Positions 1-8,474 of a stretch of 64,000 bases of DNA are shown here, piece after piece. The translations under genes were made by a program, and so were the position numbers. The DNA is from Verrucomicrobiota bacterium (GTDB lineage: Bacteria; Verrucomicrobiota; Kiritimatiellia; RFP12; UBA1067): contig JAHFSX010000005.1 in NCBI GenBank assembly GCA_023269675.1, positions 1 to 64,000 on the forward strand, in the 5' to 3' direction. Under the pieces are notes generated by a model. That model was not told the DNA's origin. It did no database searches and worked only from the letters and a program-made list of their open reading frames with translations. Positions within the stretch are counted from its first letter, which is position 1, and each line of letters begins with the position of its first letter.

Positions 1-131
1 CAGACCTCCACACCAACGGGCACACCCCATCTCCGCCAGCCTCTCTCAGTGTCCAGCATTTGACGGATCGACCGTCCCCAAGAAAAACCTACGGTGTCTT
101 TTCTATTTGACGGACTGCGCGGCGGAGTAGA

Positions 132-161
132 TTGACCGGCGCTTCCCTTTTCTGCTATGGT
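132..161 (+). promoter_or_regulatory. Candidate sigma-70-type promoter of the thiol peroxidase gene
   Basis: TTGACC at 132-137 is followed after 18 bases by TATGGT at 156-161, with a TG pair one base upstream of the -10 hexamer (extended -10). It lies about 55 bases before the peroxidase start, the right distance for a short leader. Seen by eye only; no transcription data. Confidence 0.45.
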
Positions 162-214
162 GTTGATCGTCATGATAAGTGAAGTTCATGCGAACAAAAG
201 AAGAGGAGGAAATT

Positions 215-718
215 ATGGCTCAAGTGGCATTTAAGGGTAATCCGGTCAAGACGGCGGGCGACCTGCCGGCCGTCGGCGCCAAGGCCCCGGCGTTTTCACT
301 CACGGGGAAAGATCTGTCGGACAAAACGCTCGCGGAATATGCGGGCAAGACGGTTGTGCTGAACATTTTCCCGAGTCTGGATACGCCGGTTTGCGCGGCA
401 TCGGTGCGCCGTTTCAACGCCGAGGCGAACGCGCTGGGCAGTACGGCCGTGCTGTGCATTTCGGCGGACCTGCCTTTCGCGATGGGCCGATTCTGCACGG
501 TGGAGGGGCTCGAGAAGGTGGTCCCGCTGTCTGTGTTCCGCTCGCCGGCTTTTGGCAAGGACTACGGCGTGGAGATCACCGAGGGGCCGTTGCGCGGCCT
601 GCTCTCGCGGGCCATCGTGATCGTCGACGGCACGGGCAAGGTGACCTACACCGAGCACGTCGCCGAGATCACGAAGGAGCCGGACTACGAGGCGGCGCTG
701 CGCGCGCTCGCGAAGTAA
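215..718 (+). CDS. tpx: Thiol peroxidase (Tpx, atypical 2-Cys peroxiredoxin)
   Basis: Reduces hydrogen peroxide and alkyl hydroperoxides in the cytoplasm using thioredoxin as electron donor. The 167-residue protein matches Tpx over its whole length: peroxidatic Cys60 in PSLDTPVCAASVRRF, resolving Cys94 in FAMGRFC, and the family C-terminus with EITKEPDYEAAL. The start is set at 215 because GAGGAGG lies seven bases upstream; an in-frame ATG at 179 would add 12 charged residues absent from the family. It stands alone with its own promoter and a hairpin after the stop. Together with the rubrerythrin at 18.8 kb it points to peroxide stress in an oxygen-sensitive organism (inference). Confidence 0.95.
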   Translation: MAQVAFKGNPVKTAGDLPAVGAKAPAFSLTGKDLSDKTLAEYAGKTVVLNIFPSLDTPVCAASVRRFNAEANALGSTAVLCISADLPFAMGRFCTVEGLEKVVPLSVFRSPAFGKDYGVEITEGPLRGLLSRAIVIVDGTGKVTYTEHVAEITKEPDYEAALRALAK

Positions 719-747
719 GCGATCGGAGCAGGTCGCATGTGGCCTAA

Positions 748-787
748 CAGCGGGACGCAGAGGATTCTGCGCCCCGTTCTGTATTTG
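748..787 (+). terminator. Candidate terminator hairpin after tpx
   Basis: An imperfect stem pairs GGGACGCAGA (752-761) with TCTGCGCCCC (766-775) across a four-base loop, with one mismatch, about 35 bases after the tpx stop. A short T-rich stretch follows, but there is no long T-run. Confidence 0.4.
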
Positions 788-1128
788 TGACCGTTGGCCA
801 TCTGATGTCCCCTTTTTTCCGGCTGTTCGCGGCACGCGCCCCTTTACATTGGGCAAAAAGCCGGAACACGCGCCGGTCATGACACCCGGCGGACGCGTGC
901 CTGGCTCAAGGCTGCGGCCGGCAGAGCCTTTGACCGCAACGGAGGAAGTGCAAATAGGGCGCAGACAAAAAATGAACCCGCGAGTGTGATATTGGTGTAT
1001 CATTGGGCTCAATAATTTTTTTGGAGTCATTTGTGGAAACCGCATACGGTCTGCCGGATGACGCCGGCACCAACTGAGCGGAGCGTGGCCGGCCGGACGC
1101 GCTGGCCGGCGGACTGTTGATAATAAAG
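788..1128. other. Intergenic region without a recognisable gene
   Basis: No frame here resembles a protein. The only notable signal is a more AT-rich stretch around 985-1025 ending in a run of seven T, which could hold the promoter of the downstream PATR gene, but no convincing -35/-10 pair was found. AGGAGGG just before 1142 is that gene's ribosome binding site. Confidence 0.5.
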
Positions 1129-1141
1129 ACAGGAGGGTGCG

Positions 1142-3514
1142 ATGAATCGATGCGCGGACGGTGCGGGAAGGTGTTCTTCAGTCGGGTTCAAGGCGTGCCT
1201 CATCCTGCTTGCGGTGTCGGGGCTGGTCGCGCTCCCGGCGGCGGCGACGAATTACTTCTGGGGCGGCGCCAGCAGCACGGACTGGACTGCCGCGGGCAAC
1301 TGGGCGGGCTCCATGGCGCCCACCGGTGGCACGTACGACGTCATCCTCGCGGTCACGAACAAGGCCAACAACGCGCTCACCTACACGGCCGCGAACGGAA
1401 GCACCCTCTATACCAGCAGCGGACGCTGCCTGCGCATCGCCGACGGCGCGAACGGCTCGATGGCCATCACGGGCGGCTTCCTGGAGACGCGCGGAACGGG
1501 CGACTTCGTCGGCAACAGCCTCAATGTCAGCGGCACGCTGCTGATCGACGGCGGCACCTACGTGAGCACGAACAGCGAGTTTCTGTTGGGGGCGAACAAC
1601 GCCATGGGGACGTTGACGGTAAACAGCGGCTTAGCCAGGCTGGCGACGCTGAAACTTTGGACATCGGTAGGCGCGGTCAACCTCAATGGCGGCACGCTGA
1701 CGCTGAACACGATGGGGTGGTCGTCCGGCTTTGCGGTCTTCAATCTCAACGGCGGCACCCTGCAGGCGGGAGCCAACACGTCCACGTGGCTGCTCAGCAC
1801 GACAAACTTGGCTTGCAAGCTGAACGGCAGCGTCTTTTTCGACTCGCAGGCGTTCACCGTGACAACCCTGTCGTCTTTAAACGGAACCGGGACGGTGACA
1901 AAGGTCGGTCCCGGCCAGTTGGCACTGAACGTGTCCAACACGCTGGGCGCCGTGACGCTCAACGAGGGCACGCTGACGCTGGGCGGTTCGAACACCGTCA
2001 GCTCCGGCGTGACCCTCAACGCCGCCACCCTGAACATCAACCACGCGGCCGCGCTGGGCGCAAGCGCGTTCACCATCAACGGCGGCCGGATCGACAACGC
2101 CAGCGCCTCGACGGTCGTCAACTCACAAAACGGGCCGGTCAACATCTACAGTAACTTCACCTTCGTCGGCACGAGGGACCTGAACCTCGGCACCGGCGCG
2201 GTGACACTGTTCAACAACCTCGTCGTGAGCAACGCCGCGAAAACGCTGACCTTCGGCGGCAACGTGGGCGACGGCGGCAACAATTATGCCCTGACGGTGG
2301 CGAGCAACGGCACGTTGGCGCTCACGGGCACTCTCGGCATCGGCGGGCGGGTGAGCGTCAAAGGCGGCGCGCTGACACTGGCGGGGGCCAACACCTACAC
2401 CGGAGCCACGACGGTCAGCGCAGGCATTCTGTACGTGACTCACAGCAGCGCGCTCGGGATGACCAACGGCGCCACAGAGGTCGGCGTCGGCAGCAAGATC
2501 CAAGTGACGAACGGCGTCAGCGTCGAGGGCGAGACACTTTATTTGGCGGGCGGCGGGGAAAACTGGGGCGCGCTTCAGGCCGCCGCAAACAGCACGTCGG
2601 CATGGAACGGACCGATCTTCCTGAACGAGCTTAACACGGCCGGGTGGGCTCCGCGACTTGGGCACAAGGCGAGCGGTGTTCTGATCATCGGCGGGCCGAT
2701 CAAGACTGGCCTGAACGGGCAGGGCATCCATCTTTGGATCAGCGGAGAGCCCGGTGCCGGCAGGGTGATCATCGCCAGCACCAACAGCACCTACACCGGG
2801 ACCACGGGCATCATCCGCGGCACGCTCGCCTTGGGCGCGGACAACGCGCTGCCGACCGTCACGACGCTCGACCTGCGCCCTGCGGTCGGCGTGACCGATT
2901 ATTCGAAGTTCGACCTCAACGGGTTCAGCCAGACGGTCGCCGCCTTTTTGGATAATGCCTCCCCGGGGCCACGTTACGTGACCAACAGCAGCGAGACGGC
3001 GGGCGTCCTGACCGTGAACCAAGCGGCCACAACCACGTATTCGGGCCATTTCGACGGCAATGTGGGTCTGGTCAAGGACGGCACGGGCTCGCTGACCCTT
3101 GCGGGCACGAACACCTACAGCGGCGGAACGACGCTGATGAACGGCACGCTCGCTCTCGGCTGCGACGGCGCGCTGAGCCCGGCCACGGCGCTCACGATCG
3201 GCGGAGGCACGCTCAACCCGGGAACCTGGCGGAACACGCTACAACAACTGACCGTGACAGGCGCGGGCACGATCACACTGGGCGACGGCTCTTGCCGTCT
3301 CGAATTTGCAGACAGCCGCAGCCAGGCGTGGACCGGCACGCTCGAACTCACCGGCACACTGGAAGCGGCTACGCTCAGGTTCGGCACGAGCAGGGCTGGC
3401 CTGACTCAAGCGCAGATCGACAGCATCCGTGTGAACGGTATCAAGCCTTGGTTGGGGTTGAGCGCCGATGGTTATCTGCGCAAACTCAACGGCACCATGT
3501 TCCGCGTGCTGTGA
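1142..3514 (+). CDS. Secreted PATR (autotransporter-associated beta-strand repeat) protein
   Basis: A 790-residue exported protein, probably a beta-helical or filamentous surface protein; substrate unknown. Residues 1-36 form a signal peptide ending in LPAAA. The rest is Gly/Asn/Thr-rich and repetitive, with clear PATR units such as GALTLAGANTYTGATTVSAG (about residue 410) and GSLTLAGTNTYSGGTTL (about 655). The C-terminus, with LRFGTSRAGLTQAQIDSI, resembles endings of PATR proteins from Verrucomicrobiota. No C-terminal beta-barrel is present, so it is not a classical autotransporter; how it is held at the surface is unclear. AGGAGGG gives the start at 1142. A second protein of this class lies at 41.8 kb. 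Confidence 0.85.
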   Translation: MNRCADGAGRCSSVGFKACLILLAVSGLVALPAAATNYFWGGASSTDWTAAGNWAGSMAPTGGTYDVILAVTNKANNALTYTAANGSTLYTSSGRCLRIADGANGSMAITGGFLETRGTGDFVGNSLNVSGTLLIDGGTYVSTNSEFLLGANNAMGTLTVNSGLARLATLKLWTSVGAVNLNGGTLTLNTMGWSSGFAVFNLNGGTLQAGANTSTWLLSTTNLACKLNGSVFFDSQAFTVTTLSSLNGTGTVTKVGPGQLALNVSNTLGAVTLNEGTLTLGGSNTVSSGVTLNAATLNINHAAALGASAFTINGGRIDNASASTVVNSQNGPVNIYSNFTFVGTRDLNLGTGAVTLFNNLVVSNAAKTLTFGGNVGDGGNNYALTVASNGTLALTGTLGIGGRVSVKGGALTLAGANTYTGATTVSAGILYVTHSSALGMTNGATEVGVGSKIQVTNGVSVEGETLYLAGGGENWGALQAAANSTSAWNGPIFLNELNTAGWAPRLGHKASGVLIIGGPIKTGLNGQGIHLWISGEPGAGRVIIASTNSTYTGTTGIIRGTLALGADNALPTVTTLDLRPAVGVTDYSKFDLNGFSQTVAAFLDNASPGPRYVTNSSETAGVLTVNQAATTTYSGHFDGNVGLVKDGTGSLTLAGTNTYSGGTTLMNGTLALGCDGALSPATALTIGGGTLNPGTWRNTLQQLTVTGAGTITLGDGSCRLEFADSRSQAWTGTLELTGTLEAATLRFGTSRAGLTQAQIDSIRVNGIKPWLGLSADGYLRKLNGTMFRVL

Positions 3515-3538
3515 CGGGCCGGCCCCGCAAGCCTTCAC

Positions 3539-3774
3539 GGACGACACGGAGGTCGTCCCTCCAGTGCGGTTATGGAGAGCTTGCCTCCATGTGGGCCGTG
3601 GGCGACATTGAGGTCGTACCAGTGCGGTTTATGGAGGGCCCGCCTCCTTGCGGGCCGCGGGCGACATTGAGGTCGTATCGGTGCGGTTTATGGAGGGCCC
3701 GCCTCCTTGCGGGACGTTGGCGACACGGAGGTCGTCCCGGTGCGGTTATGGAGGGCCCGCCTCCGTGCGGGCCG
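3539..3774 (+). repeat. Upstream REP array, four ~59-bp units
   Basis: Four tandem units begin at about 3542, 3603, 3662 and 3721. Each has a first hairpin (CGAC...GTCG, best seen as GGACGACACGGAGGTCGTCC at 3539-3558), a spacer containing GTGCGGTTATGGAG, and a second hairpin, perfect in unit 4 as GGCCCGCCTCCGTGCGGGCC at 3754-3773. Units 1-3 carry substitutions. The array directly precedes the broken RAYT gene, and a matching array follows it, so these are most simply its cognate REP sequences. Confidence 0.85.
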
Positions 3775-3785
3775 GAGAATTATGT

Positions 3786-4273
3786 ATGAAAGATGAGGGT
3801 CTGCATCAAAGACAACATCCTGTGCATCCTTCCGCTATTCAACGCGATAACCGATCCGTTTTGATCTTTTTCACGGTGTGCACACAGGGGCGCCGGCCCA
3901 TTCTCTGCTCGGCCGGGGCTCACGTTTTATTGCGGAAAGTCTGGGCAAGAGCGGATGCTTGGTTGGTTGGACGCTACATCTTAATGCCTGACACATGCAC
4001 TTTTTCTGTGCACCGGGGATCACGGATTATCCGGCGCTCGGCAAATGGGTCTCCTATTGGAAATCGTTGGCTGCCGCAGTTTGGCCGGATCAACCTGTTG
4101 GCAAAGTCTGGCAAAGAGATTTTTGGGACACGCAATTGAGGCGAGGGGATTCGTATGCGGAGAAATGGGAGTATGTTAGAATGAATCCCGTTCGGAAAGG
4201 GCTGGTACGGGAGAGCAACCAGTGGCCTTATCAAGGGGAAATGAATCAACTCGTGTGGCATGGCGAGGTATAG
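3786..4273 (+). pseudogene. REP-associated tyrosine transposase (RAYT, Y1/HUH family), frameshifted
   Basis: RAYTs are IS200-like Y1 transposases thought to nick and move REP sequences. The N-terminal part (3786 to about 3990) reads in one frame through HPVHPSAIQRDN, FFTVCTQGRRPIL and RYILMPD. The rest, ending at 4273, reads in another frame through HMHFFCAPG, VWQRDFWDTQLRRGDSYAEK and WEYVRMNPVRKGLV, which includes the expected catalytic Tyr helix. Adding one C near 3991 (GAC-AC to GAC-CAC) restores MPDHMHFFCAP and a complete 162-residue protein. The missing base therefore lies inside the catalytic HUH motif. GGAG eight bases before 3786 supports the start. Either a recently inactivated transposase or a sequencing or assembly error. 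Confidence 0.88.
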
Positions 4274-4277
4274 AGAT

Positions 4278-4510
4278 GGACGACACGGAGGTCGTCCCTC
4301 CAGTGCGGTTATGGAGGGCCCGCCTCCGTGCGGGCCGTGGGCGATATGGAGGTCGTCCCGGTGCGGTTATGGAGAGGCCGCCTCCATATGGGCCGTGGGC
4401 GATATGGAGGCCGTGCCGGTGCGGTTATGGCTGGCCCGCCTCCGTGCGGGCCGCGGGCGACATTGAGGTCGTCCCGGTGTGGTTATGGAGGGCCCGCATC
4501 CGTGTGGGCC
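4278..4510 (+). repeat. Downstream REP array, four ~58-bp units
   Basis: Four more units of the same repeat as 3539-3774, in the same orientation, begin at about 4281, 4342, 4400 and 4458. Unit 1 has both perfect hairpins (4278-4297 and 4317-4336). The array starts five bases after the RAYT stop and ends 13 bases before the next gene's start, so it forms the leader of that gene and could influence its transcription or mRNA stability. Confidence 0.85.
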
Positions 4511-4523
4511 TTTAGGAAGAAAT

Positions 4524-7412
4524 ATGAAAAACTTATTTGCTGAGAAGCTTGTCCGGTTTTGCGCAACATGTCTGACAGGCGCGGCGTTGGCGGGTACGCC
4601 CGCCTGGGTCAAACAGGAGAAGGGGCATACCCTGACGTATGAGCAGGGCGCGTTTACCTGCGACAACCGGGGGCATCTCATCCTGCGCGCGAACGGGCAG
4701 CCGGCGCTGGAGGTCGGGCTCTTCCTGTGGCATGACGCGTGGATCCATGAGACGCTGGAGGCGGGCAAGGTCGAGGCGGCTGAAGCGTCCGCGGACGGCG
4801 CGCTGCGCCTGCGGGGGCTGTGGGGCGCGCGTGACGGCGCGGCCCCTTTGCGCTACACGCTGACGTTGACGCCGGAATCCGGCCGTGTGGCCGCGCGCCT
4901 GGAGGTCGAGAAGACGGGCGAGCTGAAGCTGACGGACGGCATCTGGGCCTCGATGCGCACCGCGGTGGCGTCCGACGATACGCGCACCGTCTATCTTCTG
5001 CCGAGCGGGGACGCGCCGGTCGGCAAGAGCATCGAGGGCGTTTTCAAGCAGGCGTTTGTCGGCCCGGAGGACGGGACCTCGGTCTTTTTCGGCGGCGAGG
5101 GACTTTGTCATCTGCGTTCGCGCATGGGCGGCAGCAGCCACGGGTTTGAGGTGAAGTTCGCCAAGAAGCGCGATTTCCCCGTCGGCGAGAAGATGACCGT
5201 GGCCATGACTTTCGGCTTCGCGGCCATGCCCAAGATCCTGCGGCCTGTGGTGGCCGGCCACGCGCCGCTGGCGCTTTCCGCCCAGGCGCCGGCGGAGGTG
5301 CCTCTCTATGGCAAGTGCGAGATCGACGTGACTCTGAACGGCACGTGGAGCAATCCCTACGATCCGGAGGAGATCGCGCTCGATGCCGCGGTCACCACCG
5401 CGTCGGGGAAGACCTACACGCAGCCCGGTTTCTTCATGGTGCCGCATAGGCAGGAGCAGGAGGGCTTCGAGGATATCCTGCTGCCCTCGGGCGCCGGACA
5501 GTGGAAGGTGCGTCTCGCGGCCACCGAGCCCGGGCCGCTGCGCGTGACGCTCACGGCGCGCGACCGCAGCGGCAAGCGCGTCTTCGAGTTGCCGCAGGCC
5601 ATCACCGTGACGGCCGGCAAACAGGCGAAGGGCTTCGTGCGCGTGAGCAAGGCGGACGCCCACTATCTCGCCCACGACAACGGTGAGGGCTTCGTGCCGG
5701 TCGGCCACAACGTGCCGATCTGCCAGAGCAGCAACGACATGTCGGTGAAGGACATCCTGGAGAAAATGGCGGCGAACGGTGAAAACTGGAACCGCTGGTG
5801 GATGTCCAAGAGCGGGCTCGGCCTCGAATGGGAACCCAAGCTCGGCTGGTACCGTCAGGCCCAGGCCGCCAAGCTCGACCTGCTGCTGGAGGATGCCGGC
5901 CGGCTCGGCATGTACTATCAGCTTTGCATGGACACGCATCAGGATTTCCGCGAGGACGGCTGGAAGTCCAACCCGTTCAACGTCACGCAGGGCGGCCCAT
6001 GCAAGACCGCCGGCGAGTGGTTCACGAACCCGGCCGCCAAGGCGCTCTACCGCAAGCGCCTGCGCTACACGGTCGCGCGCTGGGGCTACAGCCCGCACGT
6101 GCTGTGCTGGGAGTTCGGCAACGAGTTCGAGGGCTGGGCCGACGCGAAGCAGGAGACGATCATCGCGTGGCACCGCGAGATGGCGCCGGCGCTGGAGGCG
6201 CTCGACCCCTACGGCCACCTCATCTCCACGAGCTGGTGGTCGAAGACCGGCCCCGAGGCGTGCTGGCAGATTCCCGAGATGAGCATCGTGCAGACGCACA
6301 GCTACGCCAACAACGACCTCAACACGGCGCTCGAGGCGCACGCCTACTGCCTCACGCAGTGGAACGGCTTCCTGAAGCCGCACCTCTTCGCGGAGTTCGG
6401 CATCCGCAGCCACAACTTCTCCGCCGAGTCTGATCCCACGGGCCGCGGGATCCACAACACCGCCTGGGCCGCGCTCGCCAGCGGCTGCTGCGGCGCGCCC
6501 ATGCCCTGGTGGCACGAGAACTACATCGAGCCTAAAAACCTTTATTTCCACTTCAAAGCGGTCCGCGCTTTCGTGACCGGACTGCCGTTCGGCACCGAGG
6601 CCTGGCGGCAGGTTACGGTCACCGCGCCCGCCGCCGTGACGCAGCCCGCGCGGCCGTCGCAGCGCGATGCCGTGGCGCTGCCCCGCAGCGGGTTCCGCAA
6701 GCCTGCCGCGAACGTGTTCGCGGTCTCGGATGAGGGCGCGGTTTCGAACGCCGACGAGGTGCTCTCGCCCTTGCACGGCGGCGGGCACCGCGACCTGGTG
6801 AACCCTCCGACCTTCGAGGTGACCTACCCGGCGGACGGAGCGTTCGTCATCCACGTCGACAAGGTTTCCAACGGAGGGCTGCTCAAGATCTTCATCGACG
6901 GCCAACTCGCCTTGGAAAAACCGCTGCCGTGCGGCGAGGGGCAGGGCAAGTCCTGGAAATACGTGGCGCAGTGGAAACTGTGGGAATCGACCTATGACGC
7001 GGACGTCTCCGTGCCGGTCAAGGCGGGCGCGCGCCGCATCCGCGTGGAGAACCAGGGCAAGGACTGGGTGTCGGTGACGCGCTACGTGTTCACCGGCTGC
7101 CGCACGCGGGAGCGCCAGGAGGTGCTTTGCTACGCGCTGGCCGCGCCGGGCGCGGCGGTGGCGTGGATCCAGAACGGCGAGAGCACGTGGGTCAACCACG
7201 CGCAGCACGCGGGGGAGATCCGGCCTTTCCCGGCGGGCGCCTACACGCTCGACGGCTTCGCGGACGGTGACTACGCGGTGGAATGGTGGGAGACCTGGAA
7301 GGGCGCGCCGCAGCGGCGCGAGACCGTGCGCGCGGCGGGCGGCAAGCTCACGCTGAATCCCGGCTCCGTCGCCACCGACCTCGCCGCGAAGATCGTGCCC
7401 CTGCAAAAGTAA
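4524..7412 (+). CDS. Clan GH-A glycoside hydrolase with DUF5060-like domain
   Basis: A 962-residue protein with a likely signal peptide (MKNLFAEKLVRFCATCLTGA). A beta-rich region follows, then a DUF5060-like domain at about 255-360 (VPLYGKCEIDVTLNGTW). The TIM barrel lies at about 380-700, with WEFGNEFEG carrying the presumed acid/base Glu534 and LFAEFG the presumed nucleophile Glu624, as in GH5-like retaining enzymes. The C-terminal 230 residues look like a carbohydrate-binding beta-sandwich. Substrate cannot be read from sequence; DUF5060 proteins act on plant or algal polysaccharides. The start at 4524 follows AGGAAGA; an upstream in-frame ATG at 4479 only reads through REP DNA. Confidence 0.82.
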   Translation: MKNLFAEKLVRFCATCLTGAALAGTPAWVKQEKGHTLTYEQGAFTCDNRGHLILRANGQPALEVGLFLWHDAWIHETLEAGKVEAAEASADGALRLRGLWGARDGAAPLRYTLTLTPESGRVAARLEVEKTGELKLTDGIWASMRTAVASDDTRTVYLLPSGDAPVGKSIEGVFKQAFVGPEDGTSVFFGGEGLCHLRSRMGGSSHGFEVKFAKKRDFPVGEKMTVAMTFGFAAMPKILRPVVAGHAPLALSAQAPAEVPLYGKCEIDVTLNGTWSNPYDPEEIALDAAVTTASGKTYTQPGFFMVPHRQEQEGFEDILLPSGAGQWKVRLAATEPGPLRVTLTARDRSGKRVFELPQAITVTAGKQAKGFVRVSKADAHYLAHDNGEGFVPVGHNVPICQSSNDMSVKDILEKMAANGENWNRWWMSKSGLGLEWEPKLGWYRQAQAAKLDLLLEDAGRLGMYYQLCMDTHQDFREDGWKSNPFNVTQGGPCKTAGEWFTNPAAKALYRKRLRYTVARWGYSPHVLCWEFGNEFEGWADAKQETIIAWHREMAPALEALDPYGHLISTSWWSKTGPEACWQIPEMSIVQTHSYANNDLNTALEAHAYCLTQWNGFLKPHLFAEFGIRSHNFSAESDPTGRGIHNTAWAALASGCCGAPMPWWHENYIEPKNLYFHFKAVRAFVTGLPFGTEAWRQVTVTAPAAVTQPARPSQRDAVALPRSGFRKPAANVFAVSDEGAVSNADEVLSPLHGGGHRDLVNPPTFEVTYPADGAFVIHVDKVSNGGLLKIFIDGQLALEKPLPCGEGQGKSWKYVAQWKLWESTYDADVSVPVKAGARRIRVENQGKDWVSVTRYVFTGCRTRERQEVLCYALAAPGAAVAWIQNGESTWVNHAQHAGEIRPFPAGAYTLDGFADGDYAVEWWETWKGAPQRRETVRAAGGKLTLNPGSVATDLAAKIVPLQK

Positions 7413-7467
7413 CCGCCAAGACACCCAGAGCACCCAGAAGAACCACCGCTTTGTTACAGGGATAAGC

Positions 7468-7506
7468 TTGCCAGATCAATCCGCCAAGCGTACGATTAAA
7501 AGTACG
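7468..7506 (+). promoter_or_regulatory. Candidate promoter and operator of the toxin-antitoxin pair
   Basis: TTGCCA (7468-7473) and TACGAT (7491-7496) are separated by 17 bases. The inverted repeat CGTAC-N8-GTACG (7489-7506) overlaps the -10 element and ends 15 bases before the antitoxin start. This arrangement suits self-repression by the antitoxin or the complex, as usual for such modules; the binding itself is inferred. Confidence 0.5.
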
Positions 7507-7521
7507 AATGGGAGTATGATC

Positions 7522-7785
7522 ATGAACACGATTACCGCCAACGATTTGAAGACGCGGGGCATCCGCAGTGTGGAGCAGATCATGAAGAGGGCCGGCGAGG
7601 CTGCCATTACTGTCCGCGGCAAGGTCCGCTATATGATCGTCACCCCTGAGAAGTATGACCAGCTCCGGGAGGCGGAATTGGAATATGCCGTGCGCCAGGC
7701 CAAACAGGATGTCAAGGATGGCAAAATCGCCGCGACCAGCATCGCCGAGCACCTCAAGCAGTTGAAGCCATGCCGTACCAAATAA
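7522..7785 (+). CDS. Type II antitoxin (Phd/YefM/RelB-like)
   Basis: An 87-residue cytoplasmic protein expected to neutralise the toxin encoded next and to repress the operon. The N-terminal half (ANDLKTRGIRSVEQIM, GEAAITVRGKVRYMIVTPEKYDQL) has the look of Phd/YefM-type DNA-binding domains, and the lysine-rich C-terminus would wrap the toxin. GGGAG seven bases upstream favours the ATG at 7522 over 7516 or 7468. Its last 16 bases overlap the toxin gene, indicating translational coupling. Exact family assignment is uncertain. Confidence 0.8.
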   Translation: MNTITANDLKTRGIRSVEQIMKRAGEAAITVRGKVRYMIVTPEKYDQLREAELEYAVRQAKQDVKDGKIAATSIAEHLKQLKPCRTK

Positions 7786-8045
7786 TTTTCACTGAAAGTT
7801 ATACGAGACGGGCCGAGCGTTTTCTGAAGCAACATCCTGATATGTTGGGTGTTTATGAGAAGACGCTTCAGTTGTTGGAGTTAAATCCAAGTCACCCCTC
7901 GCTGCGACTGCACAAGCTCAAGGGAAAGTTGAAGGACCTTCACTCTGTCTCAGTCACGCTCTCCTGTCGGATCACTTTGTCCTTCGCGCTCATTGAGGAA
8001 GCTATCGTTCTGATCGATATCGGTACTCACGACGAGGTGTATTGA
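7770..8045 (+). CDS. Type II toxin, RelE/ParE superfamily (YafQ-like)
   Basis: A 91-residue basic protein with the RelE/ParE plasmid-stabilisation pattern: FTESYTRRAERFLKQHP, LLELNPSHPSLRLHKLKG, LHSVSVTLSCRITLSF and the end IDIGTHDEVY. Members are either ribosome-dependent mRNA endonucleases or gyrase inhibitors; the C-terminal His-Asp motif and strand order fit the RelE/YafQ side better. It overlaps the antitoxin gene by 16 bases. No frameshift or truncation is visible, so the module may be functional. Confidence 0.85.
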   Translation: MPYQIIFTESYTRRAERFLKQHPDMLGVYEKTLQLLELNPSHPSLRLHKLKGKLKDLHSVSVTLSCRITLSFALIEEAIVLIDIGTHDEVY

Positions 8046-8070
8046 GGGTCCTCGGGCAAGGGGGTGCAGC

Positions 8071-8400
8071 GTGAAAAAGAGCTTTATCGGCGAAGCGCTC
8101 AGGCCGGACGCGGCCACGTTCGATCCCGCCCGGATGGCGGCGGGAGGCCCCGGCTTGCCGCGTGAGTTCACCTGGCGCGGCGAGCGCATGCGCGTCATCA
8201 AAGTCCGCAAGGAGTGGCGCGAGACCGGCCCGTGCCGGCACGGCAGCGGGGAGCGCTACGTCAGCAAGCACTGGTTCGAGCTGGAGACGGACGCCGGGCA
8301 GGTGATGACCGTCTACTTCGAGCGCCGGGCGCGGGGCCGGGCTCTCTCCGTCCGCTGGTGGCTGTTCAGCGTGGAGGAGAACGCGTCGCCTGACGTGTGA
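8071..8400 (+). CDS. Small conserved cytoplasmic protein (DUF6504-like)
   Basis: A 109-residue protein without signal peptide or membrane segment. It reads FTWRGERMRVIKVRKEWRETGPCRHG, then HWFELETDAGQVMTVYFERR and RWWLFSVEE. The alternating aromatic and charged pattern is that of a small beta-barrel like DUF6504 proteins, some of which accompany DNA-repair polymerases in other bacteria. Function is unknown. It starts 25 bases after the toxin stop and may be on the same transcript. Confidence 0.65.
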   Translation: MKKSFIGEALRPDAATFDPARMAAGGPGLPREFTWRGERMRVIKVRKEWRETGPCRHGSGERYVSKHWFELETDAGQVMTVYFERRARGRALSVRWWLFSVEENASPDV

Positions 8401-8474
8401 AACCGAGGCGCGGGCAACCTCCCCCTGATACCGCTGGCGACACTTATTTGGACTGTAATGCCCCGTGTTCGTCG

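Noticed and set aside
3539-4510. REP arrays considered as CRISPR repeats
   Set aside because: Units are contiguous and similar across their whole length, without unique spacers, and flank a RAYT gene.
4533-7433. 966-codon open frame opposite the GH-A glycosidase
   Set aside because: Same reason: no motifs or export signal, low-complexity Arg/Gly/Leu composition, while the plus strand encodes a clear enzyme.
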